64,000 bases of DNA from Sordaria brevicollis (Eukaryota > Ascomycota > Sordariomycetes > Sordariales > Sordariaceae): contig JAUTDP010000005.1 of NCBI GenBank assembly GCA_033439795.1, forward strand, positions 2,137,001-2,201,000, given 5' to 3'. Positions 25,828-37,977 of the stretch are shown piece by piece (position 1 is the first letter of the stretch; each line of letters opens with the position of its first letter). A program made the position numbers and the translations under genes. The notes under the pieces were generated by a model, which saw nothing but the letters and a program-made list of their open reading frames with translations, searched no databases and was not told the DNA's origin.

Positions 25828-28800
25828 AGTAAGATTCTTATTCCCTAGTTAAATCTATAGCGCTAATATAGTATGGGGTCCATCTCCGATTCTCCGTAGG
25901 ATGAAATTATAAGCGTTAAACGCCCCGGATAAAAACCCCGGCTATAATTCCTAGCGCGGACTTATCCGCGCCGCTTCTTCAATATTCTATAATCGCGGTA
26001 TATACCTACCGCCAATGCGATTAATATCCGTCTTATCCCTTCTATTTACCATTACATAAAAATATTAAACCGTTCCACTTTTTTAATCCGCCGTCCCATC
26101 CCCTTATTTATTACCGTTTTCCGTTTTCCGCTCCTCCGCCCGTTTATTTTTCTAACCGCTATTAAATTTTTTAACTATTAAACTTTCCTTTATTCCTTTT
26201 ATTCTTTTCCTCCTTTTATAACGGTTACGTTTCTACTACGGTTTATATTAACGTAAAAACTTCCTTCCTTTAAATATAAAAACCCTTATCCCTTAAACTT
26301 TTTTAAATTTTTCCTTCCTTTAATAATAATAATAATCGATTCGAAATAGCTATTCCCCGTTAAAAACGCGTTAAAACGTTCCGTAAAATAATAAAAACTT
26401 CCGATAAAAATAAAGGCGAAAATTTATTTCCCCTTTACCCTCCTTCGTTAATTCCTATATTTAATATAATTAATATTAATATTAAAATTAATTTCGAACG
26501 TATTATTAAACGTTTTACTAATAATAAATTTTTCTATATATTAGAAAAAGAATAAATCCTCCCTCCGCTACGTTTTATTTTTACGTTAACTTCTCCGAAA
26601 CTGTATTTATATTCCCCCGTATTTCGTTTATACCCTTTAATTAATTAAAGCTTTTCTTTCTTTCCTAATTATTTTTAATTATAATATTTATATAAAGGCC
26701 GTCGTTAAATCGATTTATTATATCTTTAATTACCCGAATAAATTATTATTTTTTATATTATTAACGTTTTCTATTTTAATTCGTCTTTAAATAAATTTAA
26801 TTAAATTACTTAATATATTTTAACGGTTTTATATTATATAATTAATACCCTTCGCGGCTTTTACGATTTTTATAATACCTTTTAAAAAAAAGTCGTTAAT
26901 AAAGACCTAATTAATAACGAATTCCGCAACTATTTTATCCGCTTCTATATTATTACTAAGGAATTTACCGGCGTAATTCGCCTTCGCTTTATTAATAATA
27001 ACTTTATTAATACCCTAAAGTAATTTACTCGCTATAGAAAATAATCAATTAACGATTATTTTTAAAAAGGTTATTGCGAATTCTTCTTTTCTAATAAGGA
27101 TAATTTAATTAATAATCGTATTCTTTCAAATAATATCCCCTATAATAATAATAGTAATTTACCCCGTAACAGTAACGGTAATTTACTTTATAATAATAAC
27201 GGTAAAATTCCCCCGAATAATAGCGGTATTTATATACTTTCTTATAGTAATTCCCTAATAGAAATTAACTCGCCGACTATTTATCTTACCGGTCCTATTC
27301 CTATTAATAATAATTAATTCGCTTAACGTTAATTTATAATTAATATTATATATTAATATATTCGTTAATTCGATAAATAAAATTATTTATTCGTTAATAA
27401 TAATAAAATATTAAAAACTTTAATTAATCGTAAAAAGAAATAATAATTAAATAAATCGTCGCTTTCGTAGCTTAATAAATTTTCAATTAAATAGAAATCC
27501 TCCCCCGTCTTTATTTTAACGTATTAATAAATAAAAGTAAAAGAAAAAAAAAAAAAGAAAATTAAAAATAGCGAACGAATTCGTTTCGCCGCTCCTCTTC
27601 TAATTCGATTATTAAGCGGTACTTATTTAATTATTTTAACCGAAGTACTTATAATAAAATTCTTTTAACTTTAATTCTATCGTTTAAGTAAATTTAGAAT
27701 TATTTTTACGTTTACGGCTAATTAATCGTTATAAACTACGTATTTACTATCCGGAAATATTCGAACGTAATATAGTAAAATATTTCCCGTCCTAATTTAT
27801 ATAAATAAATAAGGGTATTAATATCGGAAATTCTCCTTTAAAAAAGGAAAGCTTTAAAGCTAATTACTTCTATTCTCGCTTAGATGAAGAGGGAGTTTTT
27901 TATTTTCGTTAATAAATAATAATCTTTATTATCTTCCGAAAATTGGGTTTTTTTTTACTTTTTCTTTTTTTAATTAATTATATACCGTTTTATTATAATA
28001 TTATTAAACTTCGGGTTAAAGTTAATAATCGTAAATTTATACCGCCGATTTAATTTAATTATTGTTATTATTAATTAATAATTATAGCGCAATATTTATT
28101 TTCTTTTTATAACGTCCTTTAATTATATTTTTTAATTAAAAGTTAAAGGTTCCGGTAATTATAATAATTAAATAAGTACGCCTATTACCGGGGGCGGTCC
28201 TATTATAATCGTTATAAAATTCTCTATTGGTATTTATTCTTCCGTTTATTTAATTTTAACGGCACCGCTTTCCGGTCTATTAATAAATGGTCGATTTCTT
28301 ATTTATTTTATTTAAATATAGTTAGTTACTTAGATTATTATTCTTCGGACGAATTTAACCTAGTCCGTACGGGCGAATTTCTCTTCGAAAGCCTTTATTT
28401 ATTTATTAAAATAAAAATCGAATAGCGGGTAAAAAATTTCCGTTTTAAGGTTTTATATTAGTATAATTTTATACGCCCTAATGACGATTTTTAAATATTT
28501 AATTTAATATTTAGTTAATTTAATTATTATCCTTCGGAATTTACTATATATTTTTATCGGCTAGTAAAAAGCTAAAGTTTTATATATAATCGTATTTCGA
28601 ATATATTTAATATAAATTTCTTTTATACGAACGAAGGAATAACTTTAAATCTTTACGGCTAATTAAATTAGCGTATTCGTTTAAATTTTAATTTTTTTTT
28701 TAATAACCTTTATATAAATTTAATAATTAAATTTATAATTTAATTAAACGTTTAAAAATTTTATTAATTTTATCGATCGAAATATAATATTTTCGAATTA

Positions 28801-31800
28801 GAGAATTTCTATTCTTTATACCTTCGTTTATATAAAATATATTAATTCCGTTTTATTCGCTTCGAATTCTATATTTTTTTCCCTTATTTATTCGGAATAA
28901 ATTTCTTATATTACTTAAAATATCCTATAATTCTCTTTAATAATTTTTATTACGGCGATAATATTAGTATTATTGGCGAAGTTAATTATAATTATATTTT
29001 TAATCGTAATTAATTTATAATATAATAAAATAATAAAAAGGATAAAAAGAATTAGGGAGAGGGGGGAGCTTTAGGGTATTCCGGCTTCTATAACGTAGGG
29101 AGCGGATATTTCGTCGTCGAAAAAAAAGGAACCTCTTCGTTTATTAATAAAATTTATTATTTATTCGAAAATTTATTATAAAAATCGTATTTCTTATAGG
29201 GTATATAATAATTATTTATAATTAATTTTATCGAATATATTTTTAAAATTAAAGAGTATTAACGATATAATGGTTCCGAATTTTTAAACCGTATATATAA
29301 TATCCGTAACGATACGGATAGTAAATTTAATCGAATAGTTTATTTAATTATTTATTTAACCCTTTAATAAGAGGTTAAATTCTTTTATAATTTAAATAAA
29401 TTTTTTAGCAACGAACGCTTTGAAGATTTTCCTTACGTTATTTAATAATAAAATTAGCTTTTACGCGCCGGTTAATTTTTATTATACGGTAATTTTTCTT
29501 AGCTTTTTAAAAACGATTATTTTCGCGTTTTTAAACTGTTATAAGAAATACCTAAAACGAAAATTCGTAACCGTAAAAGCGGTTATAGTTTTTTGGAATA
29601 ATTCCCTATAAATTTTTAAAAATTTATTTAAATACTAATTGATACCTAATATTTTATTTAGAGTTATTTAAAATAAAACCTCCTAAATATCCTCTTCGGT
29701 AATTAATTCGTTAATAAATAACGAATCGCTAATATTTAATAGAAGGGTTTAATCGGATAAATAATTTATAGGAATATTTACCTTCGGGAAGAACCGTTCG
29801 ACGAAAATATTCGCTTTATTACTATAATTTTCGATTTCTTCTATTCCTTTATATTATTTAAAAATTAAGAATTTAAATGGGTTTATTAGTAAATAACTTC
29901 GAGTATAAGCTTATTTTTCAAAGGTTTAAAATTTATTTAAATTTTTCGACGCCCTTTTAACGCTTTTTTGCTATATTATTTATTAAATTTTCGTATTAAT
30001 CTTTTTTTTCTTTATTAATACTTCTATAAATTTTACCTAATTCGAAGATATCCTTTCTTTATATTATTTTTACTATTTCCGCTTTATATCTTTCGTTGTT
30101 ATTTTATATTCTAATATTTATTACTTCGCTCTTTTCCTTCGATTTTTTTTTTAATATAGAACGAATTCTTCTGTTATATTTATAAATTCTTTATCGAATT
30201 TATTGAATATAAATTCTAATTCCTCCTTCGTATTAATCTTCGCCGGGACCGAAATTTATTATAACGTTACCTTTCGTACCTTTTCCGTATTTATTAAATT
30301 TTAATTATAATTTTCTTCTACTTTTATTTTCCTAACCTTTCTTCTAATATAAATTTAAATTTTTTAAAAATAATAGTTCGAACCGGTTTATTCGTACTAT
30401 TACGCCCCCTAATATTCGGTTTCGACTCTTAATATTATTTATATATAATTAATTATCCTATTTCTCTTTTCCTATATTATATTATTTATATAAATTAATT
30501 CCCTTCTAAGGGTAACGAATTATATACGCTACTATTATACCTATATAAGGAGTTTTTTGGCTCTTAAATTAATCCTATTTTTTAAATCCTAATTAGAATA
30601 ATAGAGGTTAAAGTCTCCGATAATTATAATTTAATATTTTACCGGGGGTCTTTCTTTAAAGAATTCGAAGAAGGGAAACTCTTATTCGTATTCTAATATT
30701 TTATATATTTTAATAAAGGAATAAATTGAATAAATAATTAATAATTCTTTTAAATTTTTAAACGTTACGGAAGCTTAATTTTTTCCGACGTAGAAATTTA
30801 AATCTTTAAAATTCTATTTTTTATTTATATAAATAATTACCTTCCCTTTTTTTAAATAATTTACCCTAATATATTTACCGCCCTATAGACGATAAATATC
30901 CTTATTTAAATTCCTACCCGGTTTTTAGATCGCTATAATATTATAAATTTCCTCCTATTCGAATAGTAATTTCCCTCTTTCGTATAATTTCCCTATATTT
31001 TAATAAAATATTTTTAATTAAATTATTAATTATTCTATAAAGGAATATTTTTTAACCCTATGGGCGGAATAGGAGTAGGAGTTTTTTCCTTTTAAATAAC
31101 TGGTTTAACGGCGGCGATTAAGCCGGCGCCGCTTCGAATATTTAAGCTTTAAAAATTCGTAAACGTATTTATTAGGCCTTTAATTGTTAATTTCGGTCTA
31201 ATAGAGAGCCTATTAATTTATTTACAAATATAACCTCTATTTCTATTTTTAAATTCCTTTTTACGAATAATAATAATATAAGTAGTAAGGGGGGCGTTAA
31301 GGAAATTAATATCCCTATTATTTTTTACCGCCGCCGATTTTAATATAATATTTTTTTCGGGGTCCTTTTAATACGTAAATAAGCGTAACTTCTTAACGTA
31401 TTTTATAATAGCTTTCGTAATAATTTTTTTAAAAATAGGGTATACTTTCTTTTTAAAAGTATAATATCCGTACTTTTTATATAGAATATAAAAGATTAGC
31501 GATTTATTTTCGTTAAATAAGTAATTCGCTTTTCTAAAATAGTCCTTATTATATTTATTTTTATTATAACGTTTATAAACGTTAATATTATAATAGAATT
31601 TCCTTAAATATTTTACGCCCTAATAAATAAAATATTATTAAATATTAATTAAAAAGGTAAACGGTTTGTAAATATACGCGCCGCCTTCTTAAAGGAGGAA
31701 TTCTTTATAGAAAATTTCGGTTACTTTTATAATTGTAATTTTTATTATAAAGAGACCCTTATTTTTATTAATTCTCTTCTTCTACGAATATATTTTAATA

Positions 31801-32795
31801 ATAAAGGTAATTGGATTCGTTTATTATATTTTATAAATAATATCCTTTATCTTTATATATTCGGCGATATTTATTTAAAGGAACCCTTTAGTAATTAACG
31901 TAGTAATATTCAAAAATACGAACGCTTTTTCGCTAAAGACCTTTTTAACCCAAATTTAATATTATTAATATTATTTATATATAATATTATCGAATATAAT
32001 TTTATAATTTCCGGTCGTAAATAATTTTATAGTAGTTTATATAATATTAAAAGTACCGGCCCTTAAATCGCGAAATATCTTTTCGATTTAAATTTTAATT
32101 TCTTCGTTCGTCCGTTTTAAATATTAAATATTAATTATAATATTTCAAATAAGGAAGGTACGGTCGTAATTAATAGGGAATATTTTTAAGGGGGGGGTAA
32201 TAATTATAATATATTAAAGGATAAACCTAATTTTAGGAAGAACGTTTTTTATAATTCTAGCCTATATTTTCGGCGCTTCTTTAATATTCTTTTATAATTC
32301 TTATAGGATTGTCTTTTTTAAATCGTCGAAATCCTTTTTAATAATAATTTAATTGTTATTAACTTTATTAATTTTAGGGCGCGTTGCCCTACTTTTTTTT
32401 ACGAGGATTTTCGTATATTCGTTAAATAATTTACGAACCTAATTATAATTTTCGAGCGAAACGGCGTTATAATCCGAAAATTTATTTACTTTAGTAATGA
32501 ATTTCTTTATAATTTTATCGTCTTCCTACGTTTTTTCCGAAATTTTCGCGGCGCGCGCTATATTAAAATCGTTGTAAATTAAGAATTTTGCGAGCAGGTT
32601 GTAAACGTTATTTTCGAGTTTATAATTACCGCTATTAATTATTATCGGTAGTAATAATATATTATTATTGCTATATTCGTTGCGGGATATCGTGAGGGAC
32701 GTAAAAGACCCTTTTGAGTCGATTCCCGTTGTCGATTTTCGTTTTGGAGCGCTCCTCGACTAGAAATCGGCGTTTCCGGTTCTAAAGTAGTTTTT
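25828..32795 (-). mobile_element. Tad-like non-LTR retrotransposon (LINE), RIP-inactivated, nested in gypsy pol
   Basis: About 6.97 kb between two perfect 15-bp target duplications, on the minus strand relative to the gypsy host. An endonuclease motif reads GDFNLYYSN at about 30,590-30,630, and a LINE reverse transcriptase occupies about 29,800 down to at least 29,420. Length, target duplication size and protein order match Tad, the 7 kb LINE described in Neurospora. The 5' end near 32,560-32,790 is less degraded and GC-richer. A poly-A tail is not evident at the 3' end. It must have inserted after the gypsy element. Confidence 0.82.
29420..30640 (-). pseudogene. Endonuclease and reverse transcriptase remnant of the LINE (ORF2)
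   Basis: On the minus strand the endonuclease motif (GDFN followed by N-x-D) is followed by reverse transcriptase blocks: FFPKV; NELITEEDI, where LINEs have an EEV/EED helix; a region corresponding to the P-G-x-D-G-I-P block; FRYFL; and LLLNNVRKIFKAFVAK, matching the ALLNTxGKxxExxxAx motif. Numerous RIP-type stops interrupt it. Confidence 0.78.
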
Positions 32796-32810
32796 GAATA
32801 AGGTAAAATA
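32796..32810 (+). repeat. Target-site duplication, right copy (nested LINE)
   Basis: Second copy of GAATAAGGTAAAATA. Gypsy coding sequence resumes immediately after it in the same frame (GKIENNKPIKY). Confidence 0.8.
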
Positions 32811-34440
32811 GAAAATAATAAACCTATTAAATACGCCGCTTATTACGTTAAAACCTATTTCGAACTTACTTTTATAGAAATCGAATTTTTTAAAGCTATT
32901 TAGGATATTATTTATAAAAATCCTACGATTTTTTATTATTTAAATCCTTTTTAATTAATATTTTTCTAAATTAATAAATCCTTCGAACGTAGTTTTAGAG
33001 GTATATTATTTTACCTTTAGCCTAATTTTAAATAAGTCGAAAGTATTCTTATATTAATAAATTAAATTATACCTATTATATTTTTAAGTAAGGTTTTAAT
33101 TAAAACCGAAATAAGGTACGGCCTTTCCGAATTAGAAGTTACTTATTTAATTTGGGTAGTTAAAAAGTTCCGTACCCTTTTATACGTTTGTAAGTACCCG
33201 GTTATTATATTTACCGATTATTTAATTATTAAAGGTATTGTAGAATAAATTTCGCTTCGTATTTTATTAATTAATTGGGTAAATAAGCGTTTAATTAATA
33301 CGTTTATTTATTTATTATAGTATAAATTAAAGGTCTATTATATTTTTGGTAAATTGAATTTTATTCCCGACGTTTTAAGTAAATTCCGAATTAAATAAAA
33401 TATTTTTAATAATTTTAACCCTAATAGGGTTACTGTCCTTAATAATATATAGTACGCGTTCTTAGAGGTATAAATAGTTAATAAAATTAAAAATAATTAT
33501 TACGTAATTTATAAGAAAGATAAGAAATTTATAAGTATTTTCGAGTATTTAAAAAATAATAAATAGGTTACCGAGGACGGTAAAGTATTTTCTAAACCCG
33601 GCTATCCTTTCTTTATATATAACGGTCTTATTTATAATATATAAGTAAATAGAATTAAAATACTTTACATCCTATATTAATTTATTAAAGATATATTATA
33701 TATAATATATAATAAGAAATATTATTTCGGCTACGACTATATACTTTATAATTGATAAAGAGTATTCTTTTTAAATAAAATCCGTTAAATTAGGTAATAT
33801 ATTAAATATTACCTAACCTATTAATTTAATTAAACCGACCAAAATTCGCTTATAAACGATTATTAATTAATTTACGTTGAAGAATAATTATTTATACGTA
33901 TTATTTCCTTTAATTTTATAATCGGCCTATTAAAGGTTTCCATTTAAAATACGCTATAGTAAATACCCGGTTATATAATTTACAACTCTTTAATACCTAT
34001 TACAGATAAAACCTTAAAATATACCCTCTTTATTCCGGGATATATTATATATATTACCGAAAAATAGGGTATTATTATAATTCGTATTATATTATTCGCC
34101 GATTAGGGTTTTTTAATCGGGATTATATTAAACCGTGACCGAAAGTTTACTTTTAATTATTAGAAAGGTATATAGAAGGCTATAAGTATTAAATTATTTA
34201 TAATTACTACTTATTACACTTCGGGTAATAGCGTTATTAAATATAAAAATTAAATGGTAAAAATAATTATCCGTTTTTATATTTTTATTTACGAATTAGA
34301 TTATAATTAATTAATTATTATTTTATCTTTATAATAGAATTTTAATAGCGCCTTTATTAATAATATTAAAACGTCCCTTTATAAATACTTCTTTAATTAT
34401 AATTTAATTAATTTAATAAATATAATTATAAGTAATATTT
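32811..34440 (+). pseudogene. RNase H and integrase part of gypsy pol
   Basis: The connection and RNase H segment is readable (TIFYYLNPF, LIFFQINKSFERSF, then LSELEVTYLIWVVKKFRTLL near 33,120-33,190 with IIFTDYLIIKGIVE). The integrase follows at about 33,990-34,400: TLFIPGYI, FLIGIILNRDRKF (the SDRDxxF catalytic block), TTYYTSGNSVIKYKN and LNSAF(I)NNIKTSLYKY. Order and motifs are those of Ty3/gypsy. Confidence 0.8.
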
Positions 34441-35202
34441 AATAATTATATTCTTTTTAAAATAACGCTACTACCTACGATTATATTCGATAGGACGCTT
34501 AATTGGTTATAAATTTCGTTATAATTAATATAAAGAAGCGTTACGATACTTATTATCGATAAATTTAAATATAAATAAGCGATAAAATATTTTTTAAATT
34601 AAATTACCGTTATTATTTTCTTGGTCGGCCTTCTTATAAAGTTTTTTAATAACGATCGGGTCTTTTTAAAATAATCTAAAAGGTCGGTTATTTCGCATAT
34701 AAATTCGAATTACTTCCGTTAATAAAAATCTACTTAATTATTTCCGTCGTTTACTTTATATTAACCTTAAAAAATAATAACCCTTTTAATCGAACCTTCC
34801 CGCCCCCTAGTTTAATAAAAGACTCTTAAAGCGATTTAGAGGCCGAAAAGTTCGGTAAGCGTTACAAATTTAATAAAGTTATATTATATAAATAAGTAAA
34901 TAGAGAATTCTAATATTATATTAAATAGAAAAGCTACGGCTACGAATATAATAATTAAAAGGATACCGAAGGAATATTAAATACAAAGGAGTTAATTAAG
35001 GATTATTAGAAATATCGCTTAAATGAACGTAAAGAATCTATCCGTAAAATATATATTACGGGCTCCCGGCGAATACATTTTATAAATAAGAAAAATAAGG
35101 AAGATTAAGGAAAAGGTCGTCGTCGTTCCCCCCGTTAGAAGTAATAAAATTATTTGAATTTCTTATTAAAGATAATAGCTTCTTCTTCCGGGCGCTAAGA
35201 TT

Positions 35203-35525
35203 TAATATAAGATACTTTATTTATTAATATTATATATAATATTATTTAAACCGATTAAATTGAATAGGGGTATAGGCATACGGGTATTATATCCGACCGG
35301 TTCGGTGGCAACTGCCTGGTAGCTGTAGCTACGCCGCGATTAGCGCGCGTTCTATAGTGGGTACGCGCCGCGTTGGACCTACTCTGGGATTTCTATAAAG
35401 GATTCCTATAGAGGGGTAGCCTTCGGTTCGCTTTCTCCTTCTTACATCATCTTCTTTTCTTACTACTTTAATATTACTATTGTTTTTACACGTTTGGTAT
35501 TTGAAGCACCCAGGTTACCCTATTA
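35203..35525 (+). repeat. 3' LTR of the gypsy element
   Basis: 323 bp, the same length as the 5' LTR. The first part carries more CA-to-TA and TG-to-TA type changes than the 5' LTR, while the second half is less mutated than the 5' copy. Confidence 0.9.
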
Positions 35526-37395
35526 ATATAGTTAGTATAGTAGCCGCTCCTCCTTCTTATTATTGGGATTTGCTTATACTAGAGTCGTTTGTAAAAAATT
35601 AATAATCGATTCTATATTAATATTATTATTACCGTTATTAATATTATTAATAATATTAACGTAAATAGGAAGGCTATTACTAATATTATTACGTTTCCTT
35701 CTATTATTAGAGTTATTATTAATTGTAGTAGTCTTTACTATTATTATTCGTTTAAATAATTTAATAGGGGGATTTCGTATAATAGTATATTTATACGAAA
35801 TGGTATTAACTTATTTGCCCGTATCTTCTATCGAAAAATTGTAATATATTTTATAACCGTCGACTAAATAATATAATTAGTAATTAATACCCTTCGTATA
35901 GTTTTTATATTAATAACTTTCGGTATATTTCTATATATTATAAATAGAATAGAATATATTAACGCGAATTATACGCTTACTACGTACCCGCTCCTCTTCG
36001 TTAGCTCTATCGATTTCCTTTATTATTATATTAGTAGTAGTCCTTTTATTAATATTAAATTTAAGGGTAATAATAATAATCGACGATTATAACGTAGCGG
36101 GAGTAATTTGGGTAATAAAGGGATTAGTTATACTACGAAAGGGTGTAGGAGTAGCGGGTATACTAACCGAATTAGTAATTAACTTAGCGATAAAAGTAGG
36201 CGCTGCGGGCGCTATAAATAGTATAACGAAATAGAAGGTAAATACTAAAGTAAAGGTATAGTATTAGGTATTATTATAGTAAAAGTATACTTTTATAATA
36301 CTCTTACTATTAAAATTATTAATCCTATTATTAAAATCGATTATTATAATAATTTTAATATAAAGGGTAATTTTATTTCTATTATTATTATTATAAACGC
36401 TAATATTATATATAACGCTATATAATTTAACCTTTTATACGATTTTAACGGCGGTAATATTAGTAATAATTTATTGGGTATAACCTTATTAAAGACGTTA
36501 GACTTTATTAAGTAAAATGGTATTAAATTACTAATTTATAATAGTATTATCCTTTTATTCGATTTTAATTTTTTAGTAGTTATTATTATTTAGAATAGCG
36601 GGAGGTTTAATTCTAAAGGTAGTAAAGTAAGTGCCGGTAATAGTAAATTCGACCTAAATATAGTTAGGGAACGAAGGTTTAAGAAGGGGGGGTATAGCGC
36701 GTTAATATAATTAAGATACTATTACCCTAAATAGGGAAATTATATCGTTATTAAAAAACGTATATAAAGTATTAGCGGCGATTTTTTTAATAGGGGATTG
36801 GCGGATAAGGAGGGTAAGTAATTTTAACTCCTTACTATTATCCTCCTCCTTTTTCTCTTTATTGCTAAAAAATTCGATATAAAGGGGGGAAGATAATACG
36901 GGCTTATTCTCCGCTTTAATTTCAATTTCGCCTATAGTTTTACTTTTTATTTTACCTTCTATTTCTCCTTCCTCCGTTTCCGGTTCGGGGGTAGGATCTT
37001 TAGCGGGCGCTTTATTTTTACCCTTATTCTTAAGTATAACTTTCTTTTTAAAAGCGGGCTTCTTAGGGGCGGGCTTTTTCTTAGGGGTAACCTTTTTAGG
37101 AGCTAAAGCTTTTTTAAGCGGGGTTTTAATCGTAGATAGATTAATAGTAGTATTGTTGGTACGAATCTTTTTCTTAAGGCGGGTAGAAGTGGTAAGTTAT
37201 ATAGGGGAGGTTGTGTCGGGATCTTCGTCGAAGTGGACCGACGTAATATTATCGCGGCGGGTTTTCTTTTTAATTTATTTCTTTAAAATCGATTTAGGAG
37301 GTATAATAGCGATATTTTTTAATGGATAAATAGATAGATAAATTAATTGAATTGCTTTATTTATTCGATGGAATGAAAGAGGTTATTTTAGGGAT
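35526..37395. other. RIP-mutated sequence at the right edge of the island
   Basis: Beyond the 3' LTR the AT-rich block continues for about 1.9 kb. The part at 35,560-36,660 has many ATTATTAAT-type triplets and no recognised protein. From about 36,700 a basic coding relic is visible on the minus strand. Confidence 0.6.
36711..37265 (-). pseudogene. Lys/Pro-rich coding remnant
   Basis: A minus-strand frame has no stop for 161 codons (37,196-36,711), which is exceptional inside the RIP block. After one TAA at 37,199-37,197 it continues upstream for about 25 more residues (TRRDNITSVHFDEDPDTTSP). It reads a basic tract with repeated P-K-K units (TPLKKALAPKKVTPKKKPAP), then an acidic TPEPETEEGEIEG and a hydrophobic end. 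No ATG is present. It could be a tail of a chromatin or RNA-binding protein, or part of a mobile element. I cannot name it. Confidence 0.5.
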
Positions 37396-37458
37396 GGATT
37401 TTGTATTGGAATGAAAATAATCGACTAGATTTTACGAGTGTGAGGGGGATTTCTGTTT

Positions 37459-37530
37459 GTTTGCTTGTTGTGGCCAGCTCAACTCGGATTTCATGCACGC
37501 CAAGACTGTCAAGACGTTTGAGTGTGGGAA
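37459..37530 (+). repeat. Right copy of inverted repeat flanking the RIP island
   Basis: Positions 37,471-37,530 equal the reverse complement of 17,143-17,202 without a mismatch. It starts about 65 bp outside the end of AT-rich sequence. In one frame both copies read GQLNSDFMHAKTVKTFECGN, after which they diverge. Confidence 0.9.
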
Positions 37531-37977
37531 CAGTACTGGGGTACTTCAGCCTTGGGGTTCCCGTCACGACTGTTACAGCGGTACGTGGACAGGGCGTTTT
37601 TGTTGTTTCGTGACTTCCACTTTCAGGTCCCGACGCCATCCACGTCCACTGCACTGCATGATTGCGCTTGCCCGCCGTGCTGGGGACTCTTTCCATGTTC
37701 AACCTCATCCATTCACTCGTTGTCCCATTCTCTCCTTCCCAACTCTCAAACCTTCGATTTCCATTCATTGTGACCGCCCAGCAAACAGTGCATGACTTTT
37801 CCATAAAAGCAGCAGGTGGCCTGCCATAATTATTACGCTCCCTTCCTTCTTTCCGCAAACAACGAGAAACAAGCGAATATCCTGTTCGTCATTCTCGTAA
37901 CGACTCACGATCGCAAACACGAACAACTCCACTATTAATCATTAATTCACCACCACCACGGTAGAACTACTCCAACA

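Larger units (their letters stand above)
19711..35525 (+). mobile_element. Ty3/gypsy LTR retrotransposon, RIP-inactivated, with a nested LINE
   Basis: Two direct LTRs of 323 bp (19,711-20,033 and 35,203-35,525) bound the element. The five bases outside are GTATA on the left and ATATA on the right: a 5-bp target duplication differing by one RIP-type G-to-A change. Conceptual plus-strand reading gives gag-like sequence, protease, reverse transcriptase, RNase H and integrase in the order of Ty3/gypsy elements. The pol gene is split by a nested LINE. Without the LINE and one target duplication the element would be about 8.8 kb. The primer-binding site was not identified. It is non-coding now because of very many stops. 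Confidence 0.88.
17300..37395. other. RIP-mutated AT-rich heterochromatin-like island
   Basis: About 20 kb in which CA and TG dinucleotides are nearly absent, TA is hugely over-represented and CG persists. RIP in Neurospora converts C to T mainly at CpA on both strands, giving exactly this pattern, and such islands normally carry H3K9me3 and DNA methylation. Both edges are sharp. All reading frames are broken by stops except for one Lys/Pro-rich remnant. Proteins can still be recognised by conceptual reading, and they reveal three families of mobile elements. Confidence 0.95.

Noticed and set aside
29420..29611. Plus-strand frame of 63 codons in the island
   Set aside because: It is antisense to the LINE reverse transcriptase blocks on the minus strand.
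17300..37395. Centromere
   Set aside because: Neurospora centromeres are AT-rich RIP relics too, but they span well over 100 kb; this 20 kb block sits between normal genes.
17300..37395. Nuclear copy of mitochondrial DNA
   Set aside because: AT-rich, but CpG is abundant, CpA is missing, and the readable proteins are transposase, gypsy and LINE proteins.
17143..37530. Starship-type giant transposon bounded by the 60-bp repeats
   Set aside because: No tyrosine-recombinase captain gene is readable near either edge and no cargo genes are present; the inverted repeat alone is insufficient.
37388..37858. Minus-strand frame of 156 codons at the right edge of the island
   Set aside because: Covers the inverted repeat and part of the promoter of the HMG-box gene; no domain and no partner exons.
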